A stretch of 64,000 bases of DNA. Origin: CAZCZZ01 sp964503335. GTDB lineage: Bacteria > Verrucomicrobiota > Kiritimatiellia > CAIVKH01. Location of the stretch: assembly GCA_964503335.1 (NCBI GenBank), contig CAZCZZ010000008.1, positions 26,882 to 90,881 on the forward strand, in the 5' to 3' direction. The position numbers and the translations under genes are program-made. This document shows, piece by piece, positions 7,414 to 15,913 of the stretch (position 1 is the first letter of the stretch; each line of letters opens with the position of its first letter). The notes under the pieces are model-generated. The model searched no databases. It saw only the letters and a program-made list of their open reading frames with translations, and was not told the DNA's origin.

Positions 7414-10400
7414 TCACCCCCGCACGGCGTGGCGAGAGGGATCCTCTCGTAGAGCGGGGTGGAAGCAGGGGTCGTGGTGGATGTAGGCGGGCCAGCGTTT
7501 CGCAAAGACTTCGCCGTCGGTTGGGATATCCGACCTTGGCTTCGCCTCCGGCTTCCCGCGGCTCAGCGACTCGTAGTGATAGACCTTCACGTGCGGGACG
7601 CAGACGTTCTGGTAACCCATCTCGCGCACGCGGAGGCAGAAGTCCGTATCGTTGAATTCGACGGGCAGCTGTTCGTCGAAACCGCCGGCCTCGTCGAAGA
7701 GGGAGCGACGGACCATCATGCAGGCCGCGGTCACGGCGCTGAAGTTGCTGACGACATGGGGATAGTAGAAGTACCCCGGGTGGTCATCGGGGAGCCCCGT
7801 GAAAGCGTGGTCGGCCACTCCGCCGCTGAGGCCCATGATGACGCCGGCGTGCTGGACCTTGTGGTCCGGGTAGAGGAGTTTGACGCCGACGGCGCCCACG
7901 CTTTTCCGCTGGGCGTGCTCCACGAGGCCTTCAATCCAATCGGGCGTGATGATCTCGGTATCGTTGTTCAGGAACAGCAGGAACCCGCCATCGGTCGATG
8001 CCGCCCCGAGATTGACCAGCCGCGAAAAGTTGAACGGGCCCGTGGCCCTGACCCAGCGCAGGGGCATGCCCGCAGCCTGCGCATCGCGGAGGACCCGGAA
8101 GAACTCCGGCTCGTCGCTCATGTGGTCGATGACGAGGATCTCGTAGTTGCGCCAGGTCGTACGCTCGCGGATGGATCTCAAGCAGGTGTCGAGCACCGCG
8201 GATTGGTTGCGCGCGGGGATGATGATGCTGACCTTGCGCGGCTCGCGAATCTGGTAGCGGATCCGGTAGTAGCCGGGGTGCAGCATCGTGACCACGCCGG
8301 GTTCGGCGCGCCGGACGAGCGCTTCCTCGATCGCTTTGCGGGCCGCGTCGTAAGCATAAGGCTTCGCGTAACAGTCGTCCGCCACGGATCCCGCGACAAC
8401 GCGCCAGTGATAGAGCAACCGGGGCACATGCAGGACCTTCGAGGTGCGCTCGGTGGCGCGGAGGATAAGGTCGTAGTCCTGGCTGCCTTCGAAGCCTGCG
8501 CGAAAGCCGCCGATTTCGCGGAAGAGGGTAGTCTTTATCACCACGGGGTGGCCAAGATAGTTACGGGAGAGAAGATTGTCCGGACACCAGTCCGGCTTGA
8601 GATGCGGATCGTGATGCCACCCGTCGGCATTGATCTTGTCCTCGTCGGCGTAAAGGATGTCCGCCTCCGGTTGACGGTTAATCGCTGCCGCCATCTCAAA
8701 AAGCGCGGTGTCGGCGATCATGTCATCGTGGTCCATGAAGAACAGGTAGTCGCCCGTGGCAAGGGCCGCGGCGGAGTTTGAGCATGCGACGATGTGGCCG
8801 TTGGACTTTCGGAATGTGACCTTGATCCGGTTGTCGGCCTTTGCGATCCGCTTCAGGAGGCGTTTCAGGCCCGGCGCAGTCGATCGGTCGTCCGCGATGC
8901 ACAGCTCCCAATCCGGGTAGCCCTGCCGCCGCACGGACTCTATCGCATCCATCAGCACGGCCGGAGGCGTGTTGTAGACCGGCATGACGATGCTGAAGAG
9001 AGGCCGGATCGCAAGGGAGTTCACGCCCGGGTCAGGGGAAGGGAGCAGCGCGTGGTCGATCACATCCGCGGATTGCGCCTCCATCCACAAGTACAGGCGC
9101 TTGAAGCCCAGCGTCAGGAAGCGCCTTACGCCGAGCTGCACGTGTCGCCACGCCGATGGGGCACGGGTCGCAGGCTTGTCCGTCCTCCGGGCCATCAGTC
9201 CCGCCAGCACCGTGCGCGTCCGCCATACCAGGGTGTCCTCGATGCGGGCAATGTGCGCGCGAAGGGACTGCACCTCTGCGGCAAGGGCGGCGACGTGGGA
9301 GTCGCGCGCCGAGACGATTTCATCCGAGCGGAGCCTGGCTTCGATCAGGTGCTGCTCCTGCGCCTGATGCTCCTGCCGGAGCCTATGCGTCGCTGCAGCC
9401 GACCGGTCCTGCATCGCCACGACATCCTTTTCGAGCGCAGGGATGCGCTGCTGCAATCCCGCCGCGATTCCTTCCTGCATGGCGAGCAGGGCGTGAAGCT
9501 CCGCCGCCACGTGTGGCGCATGCCCTGCATAGAGGGCGGCGTGTTTGCGCGTCATGTACGCGACAAGGCGTCGCCTGTTCTCCGGGATGTTGCAGCCGGC
9601 GACCAGCGATCCGGAACGGGTCCTGTAGTGAAACAGGAAAGCGTCAAGGCGTTGTCCGGGCCAGCCAGCCGACGCCATCCTGATCCAGAGTTCCCAGTCC
9701 TCGTAGCCGAGCTGGTCCGGCATGTGCGCATCAAAGCCGCCAACGCGCTCGAACGCAGACTTCCGTATGACAGCGCAGGTGTCGATGTAGTTGGCTGCGA
9801 GCAAGGATGGAAGGCTGAAGTCAGGCGCAGTCCTTCGGGCAAACGAATTGCCGAAGAGGCGGGGTTGTGCATAGACAAAGCCGAGTCCGGGCTGCGCATC
9901 GAGTATTTCGATGGCAGCGTCGATATAGGCCGGCTCAATCATGTTGTCCGCATCGAGTGGAAGGATGTACGGCGCTCGTGCATGGCGGACCGCTTCGTTC
10001 CTTGTCGCCGCGACGCCGCGATGCGGGTTTCTCAGGACGATATGACCGCGCGCTTCCGCCCTCGCGAGTTCGTCCAGCGTCTGCGTATCGGCGGACCCGT
10101 CGTCAGACACGATGATCTCATAGTCCCTGAACAGCCTTCGTTCCACGCTGGCCAGGGCCTCCTCGAGATACCGGCCGTCATTGTGGGTCGGGACAATAAT
10201 CGAGACGCGGACTTCGCCGGGCCTGGAGACATCCGACGGCAGATCGGCGTCTTGCTGCAGTCGCTGGAGGATATCCACGGCGACGGGATCTGAACGGAAG
10301 CGATCCAGGCCGGCGAACGAGACGCGAGGTCGCATGAGCGCCGGATCCAGCGACGCTTCGGCAGCCGGTGACGCGGCAAGCTCCAGTTCAAATCGTTCGC

Positions 10401-11004
10401 GCAGCAAGGCCACCAGGGCATGGGGCTGATGCAGGAAGGCGTTTGCGCTGGCGAGAACGCACCGGTCCTTGTGCTGACGATGGAAGGTGAGCAGTCGCTG
10501 GTTGTAGAAGATCCAAGCCCGCGAGGCGAAGGATGGATCCTTTGCGAACACATCCGCGCCGGAGTCATGGCAGGAAGCCTCGACCTCCCACGGGTCACGG
10601 AAGAGGAGCAGAAAGGAAGCGTCAGGAAGTCTTGTCGCCCAGAAATCCAGCAGCAGTGTCGACCGCGGATCCTTCCATCCCCACGCCTGTTCCCTTCTCA
10701 ATGAAGTGACAAGCTCTTCCGACTCCGCCGCGAAATCCTCCAGACGACGCGCGTCCCAGTGTCCATCTCCCGTAAAGCCCCAGTCCGGCCATCCGCCTGT
10801 TCCACCGGAAGAAGCGGCCCGCACCATGCGGCGCTGCAGGTCGAGCATGCGGGTGTCTTCGTAGTACCCGTGGGGATTGCTGACATCTCCGTTGAGCAGC
10901 GAGTCGCCCATGTGGACTCCGCACCGGTGCAGGTAGCCGGCGACAAGCGAAGTGCCCGACCGGTGCATTCCGGCTATGATCAGCGGCCTCGTGCGACTAC
11001 CCAT
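7414..11004 (-). CDS. Sulfotransferase-like domain fused to three family 2 glycosyltransferase domains
   Basis: This is a 1196-residue protein. Residues 1 to about 240 look like a P-loop sulfotransferase (GMHRSGTSLV as the PAPS-binding loop, then NPHGYYED). A first GT2 domain starts near 266 (VSIIVPTHNDG, later LDADN). A coiled-coil stretch covers about 500-590. A second GT2 starts near 669 (FSIVMPVYNTP, with YADEDK and FMDHDD). A third starts near 923 (VSIIIPARNQS, with FLNNDTE). No signal peptide or clear membrane helix is visible, so it probably works in the cytoplasm on polysaccharide or glycoprotein precursors. Fusions of several GT2 domains are known in O-antigen and rhamnan synthesis. 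The acceptor is unknown, and no other polysaccharide genes are adjacent. Confidence 0.85.
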   Translation of the reverse strand: MGSRTRPLIIAGMHRSGTSLVAGYLHRCGVHMGDSLLNGDVSNPHGYYEDTRMLDLQRRMVRAASSGGTGGWPDWGFTGDGHWDARRLEDFAAESEELVTSLRREQAWGWKDPRSTLLLDFWATRLPDASFLLLFRDPWEVEASCHDSGADVFAKDPSFASRAWIFYNQRLLTFHRQHKDRCVLASANAFLHQPHALVALLRERFELELAASPAAEASLDPALMRPRVSFAGLDRFRSDPVAVDILQRLQQDADLPSDVSRPGEVRVSIIVPTHNDGRYLEEALASVERRLFRDYEIIVSDDGSADTQTLDELARAEARGHIVLRNPHRGVAATRNEAVRHARAPYILPLDADNMIEPAYIDAAIEILDAQPGLGFVYAQPRLFGNSFARRTAPDFSLPSLLAANYIDTCAVIRKSAFERVGGFDAHMPDQLGYEDWELWIRMASAGWPGQRLDAFLFHYRTRSGSLVAGCNIPENRRRLVAYMTRKHAALYAGHAPHVAAELHALLAMQEGIAAGLQQRIPALEKDVVAMQDRSAAATHRLRQEHQAQEQHLIEARLRSDEIVSARDSHVAALAAEVQSLRAHIARIEDTLVWRTRTVLAGLMARRTDKPATRAPSAWRHVQLGVRRFLTLGFKRLYLWMEAQSADVIDHALLPSPDPGVNSLAIRPLFSIVMPVYNTPPAVLMDAIESVRRQGYPDWELCIADDRSTAPGLKRLLKRIAKADNRIKVTFRKSNGHIVACSNSAAALATGDYLFFMDHDDMIADTALFEMAAAINRQPEADILYADEDKINADGWHHDPHLKPDWCPDNLLSRNYLGHPVVIKTTLFREIGGFRAGFEGSQDYDLILRATERTSKVLHVPRLLYHWRVVAGSVADDCYAKPYAYDAARKAIEEALVRRAEPGVVTMLHPGYYRIRYQIREPRKVSIIIPARNQSAVLDTCLRSIRERTTWRNYEILVIDHMSDEPEFFRVLRDAQAAGMPLRWVRATGPFNFSRLVNLGAASTDGGFLLFLNNDTEIITPDWIEGLVEHAQRKSVGAVGVKLLYPDHKVQHAGVIMGLSGGVADHAFTGLPDDHPGYFYYPHVVSNFSAVTAACMMVRRSLFDEAGGFDEQLPVEFNDTDFCLRVREMGYQNVCVPHVKVYHYESLSRGKPEAKPRSDIPTDGEVFAKRWPAYIHHDPCFHPALREDPSRHAVRG

Positions 11005-11157
11005 GGCCGGAGACTAGCCCGATTCTCGAGCTGACTGCGATGCATTATTCGTCCCCCCCGGACTTCGATTTGCGGGGAGATCAAGCACCTGTGAGCCAAG
11101 TTTTCGCCTGACCGCGCAAGCACTTTCTGCGTAGGTTCTCCGTCGGAGGAGGCGGTC

Positions 11158-12273
11158 ATGAGCAGGATCCGTGTCTTGGTGGGCACGCGCAAAGGCGCGT
11201 TTATTCTAACGTCGGACGGCAAGCGCAAGAAGTGGAAGGTGGACGGACCCCACTTCGGCGGCTGGGAGATCTATCACATCACGGGCTCGCCGGTGGACCC
11301 GGACCGGATCTATGTCTCGCAGACCAGCGGCTGGTTCGGGCAACTGATCCAGCGCTCGAACGACGGCGGGAAGACGTGGGAAACCGCGGGCAACAAGTTC
11401 GTATACGAAGGCACGCCTGGCACACACCTCTGGTACGACGGTACCCAGCACCCTTGGGAGTTCAAACGGATCTGGCATCTCGAACCGTCGTTGACCGATC
11501 CCGACACGGTGTACGCCGGCGGCGAAGACGCGGCCTTGTTCCGCACAACCGATGGCGGGCAGAACTGGACGGAGTTTCCCGGACTCCGCAAGGCGTCGGG
11601 CAACCTGTGGCAGCCCGGCGCGGGCGGCATGTGCCTTCATACCATCCTTCTCGATCCGAAGAACAAGGGCCGTATGTACATCGCCATCTCGGCGGCTGGC
11701 GCGTTCCGGAGCGATGACGAGGGCGCGTCGTGGCGTCCGATCAATAAAGGTCTGATCTCGCAGTATGAGCTTCCCGACCCGGATGCGAAGGTGGGCCACT
11801 GTGTCCATCGCATCGCCATGCACCCATCGCGTCCCGAGGTGCTGTTCATGCAGAAGCATTGGGACGTAATGCGCAGCGACAATGCCGGCGAGTTGTGGAC
11901 GGACATTGGCGGCAACCTGCCGACGGATTTCGGGTTCCCGATCGCCGTCCACGCGCATGAGCCGGAGACGATCTACGTTGTACCGATCAAGAGCGACTCC
12001 GAGCACTATCCGCCGGATGCGAAGCTGCGCGTGTACCGCAGCCGGACCGGCGGCAACGAGTGGGAGGCACTGACGAAAGGCCTGCCGCAGAGCGATTGCT
12101 ACGTGAATATCCTGCGCGAAGCAATGGCGGTCGATTCGATGGATCCGTGCGGCATCTACTTTGGAACAACAGGTGGACAGGTTTATGCATCGGCAAACTC
12201 CGGCGATAGCTGGGAACCGATTGTGCGTGATTTGCCGGCCGTGTTATCGGTGGAAGTGCAGATGGTGAAATAG
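11158..12273 (+). CDS. BNR/WD40-like beta-propeller protein (sialidase/VPS10-like fold)
   Basis: The 371-residue protein has repeated BNR-type motifs (SNDGGKTWE, TTDGGQNWTEF, SDDEGASWRPI, SDNAGELW, SANSGDSWEPI), the signature of a six- or seven-bladed propeller. There is no signal peptide, so it is cytoplasmic, unlike most sialidases. The catalytic Arg triad of sialidases was not identified, so enzyme activity is doubtful. GGAGG lies just before the ATG. The following gene codes for a MoaD/ThiS-like protein. I know this pairing to recur in many bacteria, annotated as 'exo-alpha-sialidase', without an established role. Confidence 0.8.
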   Translation: MSRIRVLVGTRKGAFILTSDGKRKKWKVDGPHFGGWEIYHITGSPVDPDRIYVSQTSGWFGQLIQRSNDGGKTWETAGNKFVYEGTPGTHLWYDGTQHPWEFKRIWHLEPSLTDPDTVYAGGEDAALFRTTDGGQNWTEFPGLRKASGNLWQPGAGGMCLHTILLDPKNKGRMYIAISAAGAFRSDDEGASWRPINKGLISQYELPDPDAKVGHCVHRIAMHPSRPEVLFMQKHWDVMRSDNAGELWTDIGGNLPTDFGFPIAVHAHEPETIYVVPIKSDSEHYPPDAKLRVYRSRTGGNEWEALTKGLPQSDCYVNILREAMAVDSMDPCGIYFGTTGGQVYASANSGDSWEPIVRDLPAVLSVEVQMVK

Positions 12274-12274
12274 G

Positions 12275-12309
12275 GTTTGAGAGGCGAGATGTGAGATCTA
12301 AGATTTGAG
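12275..12309. repeat. GAGATGTGAGAT-type short-word intergenic repeat, copy 1
   Basis: This AG/T-rich stretch is made of near-repeated words (GTTTGAGAGG, GAGATGTGAGAT, GATTTGAG). Similar blocks lie at 29947-29989 (between atpA and atpG) and 63911-63941. It lies directly after the propeller gene and covers the TTG start of the next gene. Confidence 0.5.
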
Positions 12310-12610
12310 TGAGACGATACGAGTTATTATGCCGGCGCACCTGCGGACGCTGGCGAAGCATGGGGGCGAAGTGCTCTTGGAAGTCGGGAAACCGGTCACC
12401 ATCCGTGCCGTGCTCGACGCCCTGGAAGCGCGCTATCCCATGCTGCGCGGCACGATCCGCGACCAGGTCACTCTCAAACGCCGCCCCTTCGTCCGCTTCT
12501 TCGCCTGCGAGCAGGACTGGTCCAACGAACCCACGGATACCGAACTCCCCGAACCCATCCTCACCGGCCAGGAACCCTTCATGATCGTCGGCGCGATGGC
12601 CGGCGGGTAG
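12305..12610 (+). CDS. MoaD/ThiS-like ubiquitin-fold small protein
   Basis: This 101-residue protein has a beta-grasp pattern (TIRVIMPAHLRTLA as strand 1 with following turn, then EVLLEVGKPVTIRAVLDALEARYP) and ends in AMAGG, the C-terminal Gly-Gly needed for adenylation and thiocarboxylate or conjugate formation in MoaD/ThiS/SAMP proteins. A TTG start is preferred over ATG at 12329 because the first beta strand begins before that ATG. It lies 31 bases after the BNR propeller. No molybdopterin or thiamine synthesis genes are present, so a role as a sulfur carrier or protein modifier with the propeller is inferred only. Confidence 0.78.
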   Translation: MSETIRVIMPAHLRTLAKHGGEVLLEVGKPVTIRAVLDALEARYPMLRGTIRDQVTLKRRPFVRFFACEQDWSNEPTDTELPEPILTGQEPFMIVGAMAGG

Positions 12611-12616
12611 CTCCGC

Positions 12617-12648
12617 CTGTAGCCGGGGTCGGCTCCCCCCGGCTACAG
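12617..12648. repeat. Perfect 12-bp-arm hairpin (TGTAGCC family)
   Basis: CTGTAGCCGGGG at 12617-12628 pairs perfectly with CCCCGGCTACAG at 12637-12648 around an eight-base loop, directly after the MoaD-like stop. There is no T-run, so it would be an atypical terminator. It shares its TGTAGCC/GGCTACA ends with the repeat at 7299-7385. A half arm of the CCGTGGGCAAA family follows at about 12670-12700. Confidence 0.65.
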
Positions 12649-12792
12649 TTCGGCTGATTTCCGAGTTCCCTCGCTATCCGTGTGTTCCGTGGGCAAATCT
12701 CCTCTCTTCCGGCCCACCGTGCCGACCTTGTGTCGCGGTTCCGGGTCGCGTATCCTTCCGGGTTCGGGGAATCGCACGTTTCGGACGTTATC

Positions 12793-15654
12793 ATGAGCAA
12801 GGAATTCATTGTCGTTTCGGGGGCGCGGGAGCATAACCTGAAGAATATTACGGTTCGGATTCCTCGGGATTCGCTGACGGTGATTACGGGGTTGAGCGGG
12901 TCGGGGAAGTCTTCGCTGGCGTTTGACACGCTCTATGCCGAGGGGCAGCGGAAGTATGTGGAGAGCCTGTCCGTCTATGCCCGGCAGTTCCTTGAGCAGA
13001 TGCAGAAGCCGGATGTGGACTTCATTGAAGGGTTGTCGCCGGCGATCTCCATTGAGCAGCGCACCGCCGGGTCGAATCCGCGTTCCATCGTGGCGACGAC
13101 GACGGAGATTCATGATTACCTCCGACTCCTCTACGCGAGCGTTGGCAAGCCGCACTGCCCGACGTGCGGGCGTCCGATCACGAAGCAGACGGCTGAGCAG
13201 ATCGTCGAATTGCTCCTGAAGCTCCCTGCGGACACCAAGCTCATGATCCTTGCACCGAAGGTGAAGGGGCGAAAGGGCGAGCACAGCGAAATCTTTGAAG
13301 CGCTGCGCAAGCAGGGCTTCGTGCGGGCCCGGGTCGATGGCGAGATTGTCGAGATCGAAAAGGTCAAGAAACTCGATAAGAAGAAGAGCCACACGATCGA
13401 CATTGTCGTCGATCGCATCGTCGTCGGCGAGAAGGCGCGGACGCGATTGACGGATTCCGTCGAGACGGCGCTGCGGCAGGGCGAAGGACAGCTCCTCGCG
13501 CTCACCCAGGATGGCGCATCGTGGAAAGAATCGCTGTACTCCGAAAAGCAGGCCTGCGTGCATTGCGGAATCAGTTTCGACACGCTGACGCCGCGGTATT
13601 TCTCGTTCAACAGCCCGTACGGCGCGTGCCCGAAATGTCTGGGCCTGGGACAGATGTCCGTGTTCGACGAGGAACTGATCGTGCCGGACTGGGACCTGTC
13701 GCTCGAAGAGGGCGCGATTCATCCCTGGAAACGCGGCGGGCGTCGGCTTTCCATGTATCTCAAGGGAATCATCCGCGCCGTGGCGAAGCATTACGGGGTC
13801 GATACGGACATGCCCTACAAGAAGTTGCCCGAGGATTTCCGCCACGTGCTGATGCACGGGTCAGGCGAGACCGAGATTGCTTTCCAGCTCGCGCGGGGCG
13901 GCACGGCGCAGAAGTACAGCAAGCCGTTCGAGGGCGTGATTCCGAACCTGGTCCGACGCCAGGAGGAGACGAAGAGCAATTACATGCGCGAGAAGATGAA
14001 GGACTACATGAGCTATCAGCCGTGTACGTCCTGCAACGGTGCGCGGCTTCGTCCTGAATCGCTCTCCGTCTTCGTTGGCGGCAAATCCATCCTCGACGTG
14101 TGTCGCAGCTCGGTGCGAAACGCCCTCACGTTCTTCGGCGAGGTGTCGTTCACGCCGCAGGAGGAAGTGATCACGCGGGAAGTGGTGAAGGAAATCCGGC
14201 AGCGCCTGAAATTCCTCGCCGACGTCGGGCTCGACTACCTGACGCTCGATCGCGAGAGCGGAACGCTTTCTGGCGGCGAGGCGCAGCGCATCCGCCTTGC
14301 CACACAGATCGGTGCGGGACTTGTCGGTGTGCTCTACGTGCTCGACGAACCGAGCATCGGATTGCACCAGCGCGACAACGAGCGGCTGATCGAAACGATG
14401 AAGGGCCTGCGCGATCTCGGGAACACGGTCGTCGTGGTGGAGCATGACGAGCAGACAATCCGCGAGGCGAACTATGTCATCGACCTTGGCCCCGCGGCTG
14501 GAATCCATGGCGGCGAGTTAATGCACGCCGGTACCGTCGAGGAGCTGCTGCAGAACCAGCGCTCGCTCACGGCGCGCTACATGCGACGCGAGGTTGAGAT
14601 CACGACGCCGACGACGCGCAACAAGCCGGGCGAGGGCTGGCTGCGCGTGACTGGCGCGGAAGAGAACAACCTGAAGAACATCGACGTGAATATCCCGCTC
14701 GGCCTGCTCGTGTGCATCACGGGTGTGTCGGGAAGCGGCAAGAGCACGTTGATGGATGACCTGTTGCGCAAGGCCTTATTCCGACACTTCTACAGCTCCA
14801 AGGACCGCCCTGGAAAACACAAGAAGCTCACCGGCCTGGAGTATCTCGACAAGGTCATCGTCATCGACCAGTCGCCGATCGGTCGCACGCCGCGCAGCAA
14901 TCCTGTGACGTACACGGGCGCCTTCGGATTGATCCGCGACCTCTTCGCGATGCTGCCCGGGTCGAAGATCCGCGGCTATGGACCGGGCCGTTACAGTTTT
15001 AATGTGAAGGGCGGGCGCTGCGAGACGTGCAAGGGCGACGGCTTGATCAAGATCGAGATGCATTTCCTGCCCGACGTGTATGTCACCTGCGAACAATGTC
15101 GCGGCCGCCGCTACAACAGCGAAACGCTGGCCGTGAAATTCAACGGCAAGAGCATCGCGGACGTGCTCGACATGACAATCGAGGAAGGATGCGAGTTCTT
15201 CCGCAACGTGCAGGGCATTGAGAGGAAGCTGCGCACGCTCGCCGAGGTGGGCCTGGGCTACCTGCAACTCGGGCAGCCGGCGACCACGCTATCGGGCGGT
15301 GAGGCGCAGCGCGTCAAGCTGTCGGCCGAACTGAGCCGCGTGCAGACCGGGCGCACGCTCTACCTCATGGACGAGCCGACGACGGGACTTCACTTTGCGG
15401 ATGTACACAAGCTGGTGCAAGTGCTGGAGCGGCTGCGGGATGCCGGGAACACGCTGGTCGTCATCGAACATAATCTCGACGTGATCAAGATGGCAGATTA
15501 CATCCTTGATCTGGGGCCCGAGGGCGGCGAGGCCGGGGGCCGCATCGTAGCCCAGGGAACGCCGGAACAGGTTGCGAATACGCCGGGGTCGCACACAGGG
15601 CGCTACCTGGCCGAAGCGCTGTCGCAGACGGTGAATGGAATGCAAAAGACGTAA
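12793..15654 (+). CDS. uvrA: UvrABC excision nuclease subunit A
   Basis: The 953-residue protein has the usual length and layout of UvrA, the DNA damage-recognition ATPase of nucleotide excision repair. The first Walker A (GLSGSGKS, about residue 31) and the second (GVSGSGKST, about 645) each go with an ABC signature (LSGGEAQRIRLA and LSGGEAQRVKLS). The first zinc module (CVHCGISF...ACPKC) and the second (CETCKGDG...CEQC) are intact, and LYVLDEPSIGLHQRD is present. The ATG at 12793 gives the standard MSKEFIVVSGAREHNLKNI start; upstream open frame covers an intergenic repeat arm. It appears to be a single-gene unit. Confidence 0.97.
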   Translation: MSKEFIVVSGAREHNLKNITVRIPRDSLTVITGLSGSGKSSLAFDTLYAEGQRKYVESLSVYARQFLEQMQKPDVDFIEGLSPAISIEQRTAGSNPRSIVATTTEIHDYLRLLYASVGKPHCPTCGRPITKQTAEQIVELLLKLPADTKLMILAPKVKGRKGEHSEIFEALRKQGFVRARVDGEIVEIEKVKKLDKKKSHTIDIVVDRIVVGEKARTRLTDSVETALRQGEGQLLALTQDGASWKESLYSEKQACVHCGISFDTLTPRYFSFNSPYGACPKCLGLGQMSVFDEELIVPDWDLSLEEGAIHPWKRGGRRLSMYLKGIIRAVAKHYGVDTDMPYKKLPEDFRHVLMHGSGETEIAFQLARGGTAQKYSKPFEGVIPNLVRRQEETKSNYMREKMKDYMSYQPCTSCNGARLRPESLSVFVGGKSILDVCRSSVRNALTFFGEVSFTPQEEVITREVVKEIRQRLKFLADVGLDYLTLDRESGTLSGGEAQRIRLATQIGAGLVGVLYVLDEPSIGLHQRDNERLIETMKGLRDLGNTVVVVEHDEQTIREANYVIDLGPAAGIHGGELMHAGTVEELLQNQRSLTARYMRREVEITTPTTRNKPGEGWLRVTGAEENNLKNIDVNIPLGLLVCITGVSGSGKSTLMDDLLRKALFRHFYSSKDRPGKHKKLTGLEYLDKVIVIDQSPIGRTPRSNPVTYTGAFGLIRDLFAMLPGSKIRGYGPGRYSFNVKGGRCETCKGDGLIKIEMHFLPDVYVTCEQCRGRRYNSETLAVKFNGKSIADVLDMTIEEGCEFFRNVQGIERKLRTLAEVGLGYLQLGQPATTLSGGEAQRVKLSAELSRVQTGRTLYLMDEPTTGLHFADVHKLVQVLERLRDAGNTLVVIEHNLDVIKMADYILDLGPEGGEAGGRIVAQGTPEQVANTPGSHTGRYLAEALSQTVNGMQKT

Positions 15655-15673
15655 GACCTCGACCGATGGAGGA

Positions 15674-15859
15674 TTTGCCCACGGAACACACGGAATACGC
15701 GGACGGAAGAGAAGATGGTTGCCCACGGAGGTCACGGATGAAGAGGATTTCCGAGGGAAGAGTTTCTATTCTCTTCTCTGAAATATCCTTCCTTATCCGT
15801 GACCTCCGTGGGCAAAACTCCTGTCGGTCTTCCGTGTAGTCCGTGTGTTCCGTGGGCAA
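15674..15859. repeat. Large nested inverted repeat (GCCCACGGA family)
   Basis: Two inverted arm pairs are nested. The outer pair is TTGCCCACGGAACACACGGA (from 15675) with its complement ending at 15859. The inner pair is TTGCCCACGGAGGTCACGGA (15719-15738) with its complement at about 15795-15814. The arms are built from near-repeated ten-base words (CACGGAACA, CACGGAATA, CGCGGACGGA). The element fills the gap between uvrA and the TPR gene and could fold into a long cruciform or RNA hairpin. Confidence 0.8.
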
Positions 15860-15913
15860 TATCGGCTCCTGGACGTCTTATCTGGAAAGCGGAACCTTCC
15901 TGGATACGTGTAC

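Noticed and set aside
8794..10293. 499-codon open frame antisense to the glycosyltransferase giant
   Set aside because: Arg-rich shadow with no domain. The minus-strand gene has clear GT2 motifs.
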